From Amorphophallus konjac (lineage: Eukaryota > Streptophyta > Magnoliopsida > Alismatales > Araceae): a DNA stretch of 64,000 nt. Under the pieces are notes generated by a model, which saw only the letters and a list, made by a program, of their open reading frames with translations, made no database searches and was not told the DNA's origin. Where the stretch lies: contig CM040128.1 of the NCBI GenBank assembly GCA_022559845.1, positions 220,581,643 to 220,645,642 on the forward strand, written 5' to 3'. The translations under genes and the position numbers were made by a program. Below are positions 41,885-52,175 of the stretch, in pieces; position 1 is the stretch's first letter, and the number at the start of each line of letters is the position of its first letter.

Positions 41885-43908
41885 TGTTGTATCCCTATGG
41901 TTTTGATGATGTCTCACACTATAAATCAATTTGTTTTAACTATAAATCAACTTGTTTTTTTACGGTGCATTTCTTTGTTTCTAAGCATGAAGGAGGTCTG
42001 TGCTTATAGCATGATTCAGGTCCGTGCATTACATGTTATTCATCCTTTTGCTTAATGCATATTAAGTCAGTGCAAGTTCTGCATCTCTCACATAAAGTGC
42101 TTGCCTCGGTGCAAGTCCCTATTCATGCACAGGGTTCGTTGTTCATACTCTGTCTCTGTGCATTTCTCTAGGGTGCAATTTTGATTGGGTCTGTGCAATT
42201 CTTGACCATAATGCATTAATTAGTCTGGTCATTCCTCTTCTCAGTGCAATTCCAACTCGGTGCAAGCTTTGTCTTCTACTTCTATCTGCCATCTCGGTGC
42301 AGCTCCTGTTTGGACTATATATCCCGACTCGGTGCATTCTTTCACCTCATGAATAACATGAAGTCGGTGCATCTTTTATTGCATTACCATTCTCGGTGCA
42401 AGGTTTGATCTGCACCTTGTCGGTGCAACCTTTGGTTAGACGAAGGTAATGGAACTCAACTCGATGCATACTTCGCTTAAGACAAAAATCATGTTCGGTG
42501 AATAGCCAAGCCTTTACAAATCCCGGTAGCAACGAGGTTGGTGCTGCTCCTGTTTCAGGCTTTTTAGACTCGATGCAAGTCCTGTAGACCGCTAACGTAG
42601 ACTGGTGCATCTTCTGCTTCATTCCACATCGGTACTTTTCTTGCCCATCTTAGTCGATGCTTATTCCTTTAACTCGGTGCTAACTTTTCTCTCTGGCAAA
42701 ATAAATTCGGTTCAACTTTGTGTCTTGTTGTTTCTTGTCCGAGCATATCTGTTGAACGATCAGAGTCCATGGTCTGTGCTAATGACGTCATGCGTTTTCT
42801 TGAGTCAGTGTACCTCTCGCTTTTGCTCACTTCAACTCGGTGCAACCTGTTGTTTGTTGCAAGCTAGTGCAACAGTTGATTTGGGAACTCCTACTCAGTG
42901 CAGTTTCTGGCTTCTTACTCCTTACACTGATACGAATTGTGCTAAGTGTGTGACAAATTATTTATTTCTTCTCTAACAGTTTGTATGTGCGTTCACCAGG
43001 AGAATGACACGTGATCTGAGGAAGATAGAGGTCCAGAACATTCCGACAAGTGCCCCAACCTTTCAGGCGGGAAACGTGGTATCCACACGCCTAAGGTTCT
43101 GGATCAGACATATATATATATGCTGAAGAAAAAGGGTTCGGAGATAAGGGATGGAACAGTTGAAAAGAAGAGCAGCGTGAGAGCAGTTCATCAAGAGAGA
43201 AAATTAGAGACTATCCACTCCATCCAGAGCTGAGAGAAAAAATTTTGAGAGAGAGAAGTGATTGTGAATGTGAAGATCTGCTTCTATGGAAGCTATATTG
43301 TTTTTGCTTTTAGAGAAAATTATCATTCATCGATCGTTTTGTTTTCGAGTTTCCTTTATTTTTATTTCATTCTGTTTCCCTCCATTGTCCTTGGAGGAAG
43401 AGAGGTTTGATCCTCTGGTTGTGTGAGTTACTTGAGAGTAACTGCATAGGGTTCCCTTTGTGACGTGCAAAGGAAGGGAGATTGGTTCTCCAGTGTTTTT
43501 CTTCTGGTTGATCAGAAGACTGAGGAGGTGTTCCCCAGGACAAGCTGTATGGCAGCGATTGTTGCAAACTGAGTCTGCTGTGTGCGATTGAATATTGCAA
43601 GGAAACCTTACTCTCCTGAGTAAGGGGTGGATGTAGATTGCGGATAGCAATCGAACCACCTAAAAAATTCCCTGTCTCTCTATGGTTTTGCTTGTTCACG
43701 TTTGTGCCGCTCTCCATCTACTTGACACATTGCTTCTATGTGGGATGCTTTCTCGATCTCATTCCTTGTTTTAATCATCTCTGTTGCCTGTCTTCGAAGT
43801 CTTCTTCACTGCAATTTGAGGGGTTGAGAAATCGTGTCTGAGTTTATCGAATTTGGGGAGTGAGCTATTCATACCCCCCTTCTATCTCACTTTCCACTGT
43901 GCGTATCA
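41885..43908 (+). repeat. S1 3' LTR
   Basis: 2024 bp, TGTTGTATCC...GCGTATCA. The last 507 bases match 1-508. A TATATATATATG stretch at 43111-43122 is a likely TATA region. The U3 holds an octamer array (separate entry). Confidence 0.92.
42021..42905. repeat. Dispersed TCGGTGCA octamer array in S1 U3
   Basis: Eight exact TCGGTGCA copies at 42106, 42257, 42294, 42329, 42364, 42393, 42420 and 42837, plus many one- or two-mismatch copies (TCGATGCA, TCTGTGCA, TCAGTGCA). Spacing in the central group is 37, 35, 35, 29 and 27 bases. Confidence 0.9.
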
Positions 43909-43920
43909 CCTCTATGCAGA

Positions 43921-44284
43921 GATGGAGCGTTCCCGTGCGGGGACGGCGGAGACGGAGCACCTACGGGCTCGGGCGGCGGAGGCGGACCTTTACCGCGCCG
44001 AGGAAGAGCGGGCTCGGCTAGAGGCGGCCGAGCTGAGAGGGGAGGTCTAGGCATTTGATAAGATGACCCGTAGGCCAGAGCGTAGCGGGACCCCGAGCGG
44101 CAGTACCCATGGCACGCACGATTCCGTTAGGAGCTACTTCACAGGTTCCTCTGGCCACCGGAGGAATGAGGATGAGGAGCGGCGCCGGCGACGTCACGAC
44201 GAGGCGACCTCAGCCATGCCTCCACCCAAGAGGCATGAGGGTGCTGATGACAGTGACGGGGGCCAGGGAGGGGGAGATGCCTGA
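43921..44284 (+). pseudogene. Coiled-coil ORF end, right of S1
   Basis: The frame reads MERSRAGTAETEHLRARAAEADL and similar Ala/Glu/Arg heptads, then a TAG at 44048-44050. It continues as a basic/acidic low-complexity tail ending at 44283. Its upstream part would lie left of the S1 insertion, outside the window. It resembles in composition the T1 antisense ORF, so an extra ORF of a Tat element is possible. Function is unknown. Confidence 0.4.
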
Positions 44285-45116
44285 CTTCTTACGACTCGAC
44301 TTTTGTACATATGGACATGATAGTGATATGCTATGTTTTTGTTTTGATTTTGTGGATAAATGTATGAATGAATTAATGAATGAAAATGATTGACACTAAC
44401 TAACTAACTACGACTACTAACTCGACACGAGTGAGACGGACACACGCGAGAGAGAGACGATATGAGTGAGCGAGTGAGGAGGTGAGGGAGAGGGACACGA
44501 CCGAGTGAGTGGGAGAGATGACTCCGAGTGGGCGAGAAAGGGACGCCAAACTTGAGTGAGAGTGAGAGATGCCAAACGATGAGTGTGAGTGAGAGACGTC
44601 AAGAAATGAGTGAGAGAGAGATGTCAAACAATGAGTGAGTGAGAGAGGCGCCAAACAATGAGTCATATAGGTGCAAACGGGTTAGAAAGAAGGTTTCAGA
44701 TCTCTAAACAGTCTCCCATGGGACCGCTCAATCGCACTACACGGCCTCACCTTAGACCGTTGAAAGAAACTCGGCCAGAACCCACAGATGTAGATAGATG
44801 GTCCCTTATTGACCGCCCAGATAACAGAATGGTTTATACGTGACCGTGTTACGAATAGAACGGTCTACATTAGACCGTTCCAACTCCAACATCCGAAGCG
44901 CGTAGAAACTTTCTAAATGGTCTAAATTAGATCGTTCATTGATTAGGGCGGTCTATCGATAGACCGCGCAAACGTATGCCCTGAGAGTTCGAACGGGACT
45001 CTCTTAGAGAGTCCCAAACCGAAGATAGACTTTCTGAACCGACCCAAACTCCATCTCAACTCCATCTAGGCCTATCCTACCTCACTTCTAGTAGGTTTAG
45101 GCCTCTAACCAATCCC
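44285..45116. other. Non-coding stretch with minisatellite and palindromes
   Basis: No gene. A GAGTGAGAGAGAYGYCAAACAATGAGTG-like minisatellite of about 32-36 bases per unit fills about 44510-44665. CGGTCTA/TAGACCG palindromes follow at 44750-44970. Confidence 0.7.
44750..44970. repeat. AACGGTCTA/TAGACCGTT palindrome cluster upstream of the PMD-like ORF
   Basis: It includes arms GAACGGTCTA and TAGACCGTTC with a 3-base loop (44858-44880), and a perfect 20-base palindrome GCGGTCTATCGATAGACCGC at 44948-44967. Partial copies occur at about 44754, 44918 and 44930. Confidence 0.92.
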
Positions 45117-45126
45117 TATAAGTAGG
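45117..45126 (+). promoter_or_regulatory. Candidate TATA box for the PMD-like ORF
   Basis: TATAAGTAGG, 88 bases before the ATG at 45205, followed by a C-rich leader. Confidence 0.45.
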
Positions 45127-45204
45127 AGGGGGCTCTAAATTCGTGACTCACACCTTAACCCCCTTCCAAACCTCAAAACCCTTGTTTCTCTTCACCAAAC
45201 CATC

Positions 45205-46394
45205 ATGAAAAGGGCTCTTGAAGGGAGTTCCATGGAGGGAGCAGTCTTTGAAGGGCCTAGACCGGATAGAAAGGAACGCGAAGTGCTCCAACGGCTGACC
45301 GCGATCCCGCGACATCTAAGCTTATGCCCACTGAGAGAAGTAAGTTACAATAAGTTCATTCAATTCGATTCATTCCATTACTTACATATTCTTCCTCTCT
45401 TTCTCCTTCTTCCTTTCTTTTCCTCTAGCTTCTTCCTCGCTCCAGACGCTACTCCACCTTGAAGTGGATGGCTCTGATGATCCGTGCATTGCCCCTAGCA
45501 GTGACGTCCATTCTGAAGTCATGGCACCTACACCCACTCTTGGTACTAGGACAAAACTACCCAAAGTTGTCCTTAGACTGGCATAGCATCTCAGGCCTGG
45601 TAGAAATCTGGCATACTCAAACCCATACGTTCCTTTTCCCATCTTTTGAGGCCACTATCCTACTGGAGGAGGTAGAGATCAACTTCTCTTTTCCTAGGTC
45701 TCAGGCGGGCGTGGAGGACTTAGTGTGTCATACCGTGGCCCATATAGACCCTAGCCTTATCTTGGGAGAGTTTATACCCAATAGCAAAGACATCCGAACC
45801 TTCATAGGCCCACGCCAGATCCATCTTCTCCCCCTTAGCCAATGGGTGGTTGCTCATTGTAAGAATAGGTGCGGAAGGCATGAGGCCATAGCTAAGGCCG
45901 CGTCTATTTGCCTCCGCGCCATCCTGTTCCCCTCTGCCGACCATGTGTTAGATACTCCTATCCATAGCACCATTAGTGGTATGTGGCAGGGTCTTTCTAT
46001 CTCTCAGGCCGTCCTCGCCTACTTGTATGAGGGCCTTAGTTCAGCAGCCTTAGGAGGTCCGTTGTTTGGCTCTATGATACTTCTAGAGTGCTGGATGGGT
46101 GTCAGGATGAAATTCATCCGTAGAGAACATGTTACTTCAGCCAGTCGGATCTTCGGGAGCCATCCCATTTTTTTCATAGGTGGCACCTTCAGGTTCTCTC
46201 CACAGGTAGAGTGCAGGACAGCGGAAAAGAAGACCAGGGACGAGTGGCAACTCTACATCAACACCTTGCCTCCGGATCGGTTCGTGATGCATCCTGACTT
46301 CCTCCATCGCACTACGGTCAGACTTCCTAGGAGGTCAGGCTTGGATTTGAGGCTCGTGAGCAACACCGCACTGGCGATGTACAGCCCGCACTAG
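45205..46394 (+). CDS. Plant-mobile-domain/DUF7745-like protein, probably two exons
   Basis: Exon 1 (45205-45339) gives 45 codons from an ATG after a TATA-led leader. A GTAAGT donor at 45340 and a pyrimidine-tract acceptor ending TTTTCCTCTAG at 45428 define an 89-base intron in phase 0. Exon 2 (45429-46394) continues in the same frame for 321 codons, total about 366 residues without a stop. LVEIWHTQTHTFLFP..EATILLEEVEINFSFP resembles the W..THTF..GE.TITLEDV signature of the plant mobile domain, and PLSQWVVAHCKNRCGRHEAI...YLYEGLSS suggests DUF7745. This family call is from memory of motifs and is tentative. A later acceptor (45445) would shift the frame. It lies antisense and downstream to T2 integrase, so it may be an extra ORF of that element or a host-derived gene. 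Confidence 0.5.
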
Positions 46395-46790
46395 TGCTAC
46401 CTACAGGTTGGACTACCCAGGACCGTACTACCAGCACTACCACACCTTCCCGCACTACAGGCGAGGAGGATCGGGATATAGGAGGACGAGCAAGCAGTCA
46501 AGAGTACCCTGATCATGTGGGAGGTGAGCAGGGCGCTTATCCTTCCAGCAAAGGTTGCGGAGGCTCCAGAGACACGCCAGGCTTATGTTAGAGAGCTGAG
46601 AGAGATACGTCCCCACGGGGATGCCCAGCGGAGGATCGAGTGATTTTTCTTCTTTCATGATGCTTGATATAGAGACTTATGCTTAGAGAGGTATATGAAT
46701 GAATAAAATTGATGACTTGATTGATTTGAGTTTTGGCTTTTCTTACCTGTGATTGGGTGAGTTTGGGGTATGATCTCAGGATGGACACGG
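46395..46790. other. Downstream flank of the PMD-like ORF
   Basis: Short frames continue (for example ETRQAYVRELREIRPHG at about 46566-46617) and may be a frame-shifted C-terminus. AT-rich possible polyadenylation sequence (GAATGAATAAAATTG) lies at about 46697-46711. Confidence 0.4.
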
Positions 46791-46794
46791 CCAC

Positions 46795-47105
46795 ACACTG
46801 ACCGCTAGGTAGAATAAACGGTTATATACTAACCGTGCAAGGAATGGAACGGCAAGATCGGGGCTGTGTGTTAGATCAACGGCAGAGTTGAGAACATGGA
46901 ATTGAACGGCTTATCGATAGGCCGTGAACATAGTCAAACGGTCAAAAGCCTACCGTTTATGTCACTGAATGGTCTAGTGAGGACCGTATATCCTTGAAGT
47001 AAGTAGAGATTTGAACGGTCTGAATTAAGCCGTGTGAACTAGTGAACGGCCTCAGTTTGGCCGTTGGAAGGAATAAAACGGTCGTCAGAGGACCATTCAG
47101 CGACA
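46795..47105. repeat. Second CGGTC/GACCG palindrome cluster, downstream of the PMD-like ORF
   Basis: Short inverted pairs such as ACGGTTATATACTAACCGT (46828-46846), AACGGCTTATCGATAGGCCGT (about 46906), CGGTC...GACCGT and AACGGCC...GGCCGTT recur every 30-60 bases. Confidence 0.88.
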
Positions 47106-47309
47106 GAAGTGCTAACCTTTACCTTCAACCTGCCCCCGCACAGACACAAACAAAGAAACAGATTAAACCTGTTTTAGGCTTAACCCCTTGCCTGTAGCGA
47201 GTTAGGAAAAGGCCAACTCTTGATTTTTGGTCAAAGGGGGCAAGTCTTATTAAATAGGCAGATAACAACTGAAAATGAATGCAATGCATGAATGCAAATC
47301 ATGATGATG

Positions 47310-47600
47310 AAATTTTTTTTTATTTTGAAAATATTTGATTTTTTGAATTTTAAAATATTTGATTTTTTTAGATTTTGAAATATTTGTTTTTTTTTACTTT
47401 GAAATATTTGATTTTTTTAGACTTTGAAATATTTGATTTTTTTTTACTTTGAAATATTTGATTTTTTTGGACTTTGAAATATTTGATTTTTTTATTTTGA
47501 AATATTTGATTTTTTTTATTTTGAAATATTTGATTTTTTTATTTTGGAATGTTTGATTTTTTGATTTTGGAATATTTGATTTTTTTGGATTTTGAAACCA
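47310..47600. repeat. AT-rich tandem array, TTTGAAATATTTGATTTTTT unit
   Basis: About eleven imperfect units of 20-27 bases. No coding potential. Confidence 0.92.
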
Positions 47601-48359
47601 GATTAAACCTGACGATGGGGAACCTCACATCTCATTAGGGGTCTTCCAGGTCCAACATGCATTATGGGTGACCGCCCATGGCCGGGGTTCGATTCTGCTT
47701 AACGGTGCTTCTACCGAGGCCATACCCGGGATATGATCCAATCCTTGGAAAATAAAAGAGAATTTTGATAGAGAAGCCAGCAATAGGTATAGAGGTTTTT
47801 AGGGTTTGAGTTCTTCTCGCGACACCCCCTTTTCAAAGAATTTGGTCTGTTGCGCCGGGGCTTTGTGTCCATCATCGAACCTACATCCGCTCTAGGCACG
47901 CATACGACCGGGCTCATAACGTCCCGCGGGGAAACTGTACTGTCGCTCTTTCCATGCCTAGTTTCATTATTTTTGGGGTCATTTAGACTTTTGAGCTTCG
48001 AGCTTTGGATGAGCCTTTAGCTTTGTCTTTGATTTTGCCCCTTTTCTTTTGTTTCTTTTACTTTTTTGACCACGGAATAAGGTCATAACAGACTGCCCCT
48101 ATCTGAGACCTTCCTTTCATTGGGGTGTCTAGATCAGTTCTCGACCCCTTATTCACCACTTGCCCTTATTTTCAGCCGAATGAGGGGAAAAACAAGGATT
48201 TTCACTATCCCCTAAGCAAGGCCAAGGGAGAAACAGTGCTGTACAAAAAAGGAAAACTGAACCACAGGGGGTCGTGTAGTGTGTGAATGTTGAACCGGGG
48301 ATCTCCCTTCGTGATCAAATGGAGGAAAATCCCTCCGCCGGGCCATTGCTGGCTTGACT
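47601..48359. other. Non-coding 3' region of T2
   Basis: No domain-bearing ORF. Contains GGGGTTCGATTCTGC near 47682, which resembles a tRNA B box but has no cloverleaf around it. Confidence 0.6.
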
Positions 48360-48780
48360 CTATGGATAAAAACGCTTTAAATATAACCCATTCCATAGAT
48401 TTGGCAATTCTCCACCCTTCGCATTAACAAGACGGTACGCGTTCCCAGGATAGACTTCTTTAATTACAAACGGCCCTTCCCAGTTAGCCTGCAGCTTAGA
48501 CCTAGGACCTACTGATCTGATAAATTTACGCTTCAAAACCATGTTACCCACTTGAAATTTTCTTTCGATAACCTTCTTTTGAAAATACCACGAGACACGT
48601 TTTTGATAAACCGAGACGTGATTGGCAGCATTTAGCATCTTCTCATCTAAGAGTTCCAGTTGGACTAGCAATGCCTCTCGACACTCGTCGAGATTGAGTT
48701 CTTTGTCTAGCTACACTCTTAAGGAAGGGATCAAGATCTCGTACGGGAGTACCGCCTCCATCCCATAAGTAAGAGCAAAA
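48360..48780 (-). pseudogene. pol: T2 integrase C-terminal region
   Basis: FQVGNMVLKRKF, KLQANWEGPFVIKEVYPGNAYRLV and NLWNGLYLKRFYP mark the end of a Tat integrase; a stop at 48360 closes it. Stops around 48710 and 48790 separate it from the core. Confidence 0.88.
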
Positions 48781-48785
48781 GGAGT

Positions 48786-49500
48786 TTACCCCGTGGGAGT
48801 ACGGACGGAGGTGTGATAAGCCCATAGAGCTTCTACCAATTTGTCGGCCCAATCTGTAAATTTGTGTGACTCGCATGTTTTCTTAATGATTTTAAGAAGG
48901 GTGTTGTTCGTGGCCTCGGCTTGGCCATTACCTTGATGGTAGTATGGTGATGAATGATGTAATGAAATATTAAATTTCTTACAGAGGTCCTGAAGTTCCT
49001 GAGACACAAATTGGGGCCCATTGTTGGTGACGATATCACTTGGCACTCCAAACCGCGAGATGATGTTCTTGAGGATGAAGCGGCATACTGTAGTGGCTTT
49101 GATTTCTGCATAAGCTTCAGCTTCCGCCCACTTGGTGAAATACTCTGTAGAGGTCAGAATGAAAGATTTTTGTTTGATTTGAGAGTTCGGATCACCTAGT
49201 GGGCCTATAATATCAAAAGCCCACATGGAGAATGGCCAAGGAGCAAAAAGAGGATGGAGAGAAGAAGTTGGAGCATGAATCTTATCGGCATGGAGTTGGC
49301 ATTGAAGACACCTACGGACATAGGTGGAACAGTCTTCTTCTAGGGTTGGCCAGTAATAGCCCTACCGAAGAATCATCTTCGCCAACGCCTGTCCATTAAC
49401 GTGCCCTCCGCACTCACACGCGTGAGCTGCTTCAACAACTTTCCAAGCCTCATCGTCATCCAGACACCTCATCAGAACTCCATTGAGAGCCCGCCTGTAT
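48786..49500 (-). pseudogene. pol: T2 integrase zinc-binding domain and core, catalytic Asp replaced
   Basis: The HHCC part (HACECGGHVNG ... CLQCQLHADK, about 49440-49290) is followed by the core: MWAFDIIGPLG with the first Asp, then IVTNNGPQF where the second catalytic Asp is Asn, then NGQAEATNNTLL with Glu. The Asp-to-Asn change (GAT/GAC to AAT/AAC) would abolish catalysis. Confidence 0.88.
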
Positions 49501-49589
49501 AACTCACCAGCAATAATTATGTATCTAGCGGCGACTCTTCTAATGGCCTTGTGCTGCTCAGCATTCGCCAGCTCTGGGAAGGATCCATC

Positions 49590-50260
49590 CCTGCAATACT
49601 ACTCTATCTCATGATACCATGGCAGCTCCTCCTCTTCTATGATTTCCTCAAGCTCAGTCAATGATACCTCTTTCAGATCTTCCCTCTCGACTTTCTTCTC
49701 TATAGACTTCCTAAGGTTGTCAAACCAGGGATCCTGAAGGGAAGGAGCATCTAACCGTTGGACTACAATGGTCTCAGTGGCACGACTGGGGGGGAAGGAT
49801 AGGGAAGAAGCAAGCGATGCAAGTGCATCAGCCAGAATGTTCTGAGAATGGGGACTATGAATGTAAATAAGTTTCCGGAACTGCCTGGCCAAGAGTGTGA
49901 CCAAATCTTGATAGGGCTTGAGTTTAGGGTCACGGGTGCGGTAAGTGGAAAGAACTTGGCGCTGCACCAATTGAGAATCACCTATGATGTTTAGGTATCG
50001 CGCGCCCATGAGGTAGGCGTGCTTCAGTCCAGCAAGGAGAGCCTCATACTTGGCTATGTTATTAGTGGTAGGGAAAGAGAGCTGATATGCGATAGGGATG
50101 GTTACTCCCACCGGAGTGAGGAGAACAGTGCCGATTCCACGGCCCTGAGAATTGAGAGCACTGTCGAAAAGAAGAGACCAAAAAAGAAGATGCGTAAGTA
50201 CCGCCAAGTGTTCATCAGGAAACTCGTCTTGGATTGAATCATTGCGAGGGATAGGGGAAT
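49590..50260 (-). pseudogene. pol: T2 second (archaeal-type) RNase H
   Basis: DSALNSQGRGIGTVL, NNIAKYEALLAGLKHAYLMGA, IIGDSQLVQRQV and SQNILADALASLAS fit the additional RNase H of Tat elements. The frame from 50207 to 49599 is open. The first motif has DSALN where DG/DA..N is usual. Confidence 0.88.
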
Positions 50261-50342
50261 GAGCAAGATGCTCGGTAATGGTATATCCCTTGATTGCCTT
50301 CTGGATGACAAAGATGGTATCAAATTGGGAAAGAAAGCTCTG

Positions 50343-50745
50343 CTAGCGAGCTAATCTGCTAGAGAGGACAAGTTTTTCTCGGAGGTAACTGATTGGGTCC
50401 ATTCTAGAGATCAGCCTAACTTCATGGGCAAGGAAATAGTGCTTGAGTTTCTGAGCTACCCAAACTAGCGCTGCACAGGTCTTTTCCATGGCAGTATATT
50501 TAGATTCAGCTAGATTGAACAATCTAGACAGATAGTATGCTGCCCTTTCTGTCCCTTCATCGTCCACTTGAGCCAGGATAGCTCCTAGGGAGTCCTCAAT
50601 TACAGAAATGTATAAAATCAGGGGTTTACCAGGGACAAGAGGTTGTAGAATCGAGGGATTAGATAGATAAACCTTAAGATCTTCATAAGCCTTCTGACAT
50701 TGTTCATTCCATTCGAATTTAGCTCCCGCCTTCAACAATTCATAG
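50343..50745 (-). pseudogene. pol: T2 RNase H (Gypsy type)
   Basis: FEWNEQCQKAYEDLKVYL, LILYISVIEDSLGAILAQ, AAYYLSRLFNLAESKYTAMEK and DPISYLREKLVLSSRLAR follow the RT. A stop at 50343 ends it; one TAA-type stop separates it from RT at about 50760. Confidence 0.88.
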
Positions 50746-50759
50746 AATGGGCGACATCT

Positions 50760-52175
50760 TTACGAATGTTGAGATATAAATCTTCTAATGAATTGCAAGC
50801 GCCCAATCAGACCTCTAAGCTCAGTGATGTTCTTAGGCGGCGGCATTTCCATTACGGCCTTTGCCTTATTCGGATCAATCTGAATCCCCCGTTTACTAAC
50901 TATAAACCCAATCAATTTTCCTGACGCAACTCTGAATACGCATTTCTTTAGATTCATTTTTAATTTGTACTCCCTAGCCCTTTGCAACACTTTGGCTAGA
51001 ATGGCGGGGTGCTCTTCCTTGGATCTCGACTTCACCAGAATATCATCCACATAGGCTTCCATATACACATGCATTATATCATGGAAGATAGTCATCATTG
51101 CCCGTTGATACATGGCACCTGCGTTCTTCAATCCAAATGGCATAACGACATAGCAGTACGTGCCCCAGGGCATGGTGAAAGAGGTCTTTTCTTGGTCCTC
51201 GGGAGCAAGACAGATTTGATTATAACCAAAATACCCATCCATAAATGTGAGTGCCTCATACCCAACCGTGTTGTCTACTAACACATCGATGTGACGGAGC
51301 GGAAAATCATCTTTCGAACATGCCTTATTTATGTCCCTGAAATCAATACATATCCGAATCTTTCCATCCTTCTTCCTTACAGGGACTATGTTCGCCACCC
51401 ATTGAGGATATAATACAACTCTGATAAACTTGGCCTTGTGTAATTTATCAACTTCCCCCTTTATCCTTAAGGCCATTTGAGGGTGGAACCTTCTCACTTT
51501 TTGTTTAATGGGTGTTGCCCCTGGTTTAACAATAAGTCGATGTTCAACCAAAGTGGGGTCAAAACCTGGCATGTCCTCATAGGACCAGGCAAAAAAATTG
51601 TTGTACTCCCTCAAAATCTTGATCAACTCCTCTTCAACCTGAGGGGGGAGATTAGCGGAAATAATTATGGGCCTGGAGTCCTCTTCAGTTCCAAGATTGA
51701 TCTCTTTAGTGGGTTCATCCACTACCGTCGACGGTTCATCAAACCTCTTCAAACCTTGTGCGTACAGATCGGCAGTGTCGTCCACATCACTTTCCTCATC
51801 CTCGGCTGGGTCCTTCTCATCTACGACTTCATACACACCTAATCCGTCATTGCACCATACCCCTTCCACTTCCTCATCATCTTCTAAGACTATTGCAGTC
51901 TCTACAAACTCAGGGCATTTGAGAAGGGTGTGACATCTCTGGGCTAAATCTTGTAGAAACCTATTTGGAATGGATTTGAAATGACGCATCACAGGGTGCG
52001 CCGCAGACGTGGACGGGCGGACAACACTAGAGCAAGACTCTACCCCAACTGACTCAACCAACCTAGGGGATTCTGCAGAATGTACATCTAACCTAGGAGA
52101 CAAGAAATCTACTGGGAAAGGAGCAGGGGTCTCACGCCCCTGGGAAGATGGGCAGAACATGGCGTAATCCTCCAC
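50760..52175 (-). pseudogene. pol: T2 reverse transcriptase with N-terminal extension
   Basis: A 471-codon open frame. The last 260 residues are RT: GKIRICIDFRDINKA, FMDGYFGYNQICL, MPFGLKNAGAMYQRAM, catalytic YVDD at 51042-51053, and LIGFIVSKRGIQIDP. MDGYFGYNQI replaces the usual MD.YSGYNQI. Before it lies the acidic spacer and FAWSYEDMPGFDP typical of Tat polyproteins. Confidence 0.93.

Larger units (their letters stand above)
1..43908 (+). mobile_element. S1: Copia/Sirevirus element, left end outside the window, heavily nested
   Basis: The 3' part of a 5' LTR (1-508) is repeated at 43402-43908, where the full 3' LTR begins after a polypurine tract. Between them lie, in order, a tRNA-Met primer site, gag, protease, integrase and the first part of RT, then non-coding 3' DNA. 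This order (integrase before RT), the coiled-coil gag extension and the polypurine motif place it in the Sirevirus lineage. By eye the two LTR segments differ at about 29 of 508 positions. Three large blocks interrupt it: E1 in gag, T1 in RT, and the L3 LTR. The second half of RT and RNase H are not present, so it is defective. Confidence 0.85.

Noticed and set aside
47670..47700. Possible tRNA gene or SINE head (GGGGTTCGATTCTGC)
   Set aside because: Only a B-box-like word is present; no A box at the right distance and no cloverleaf could be drawn.
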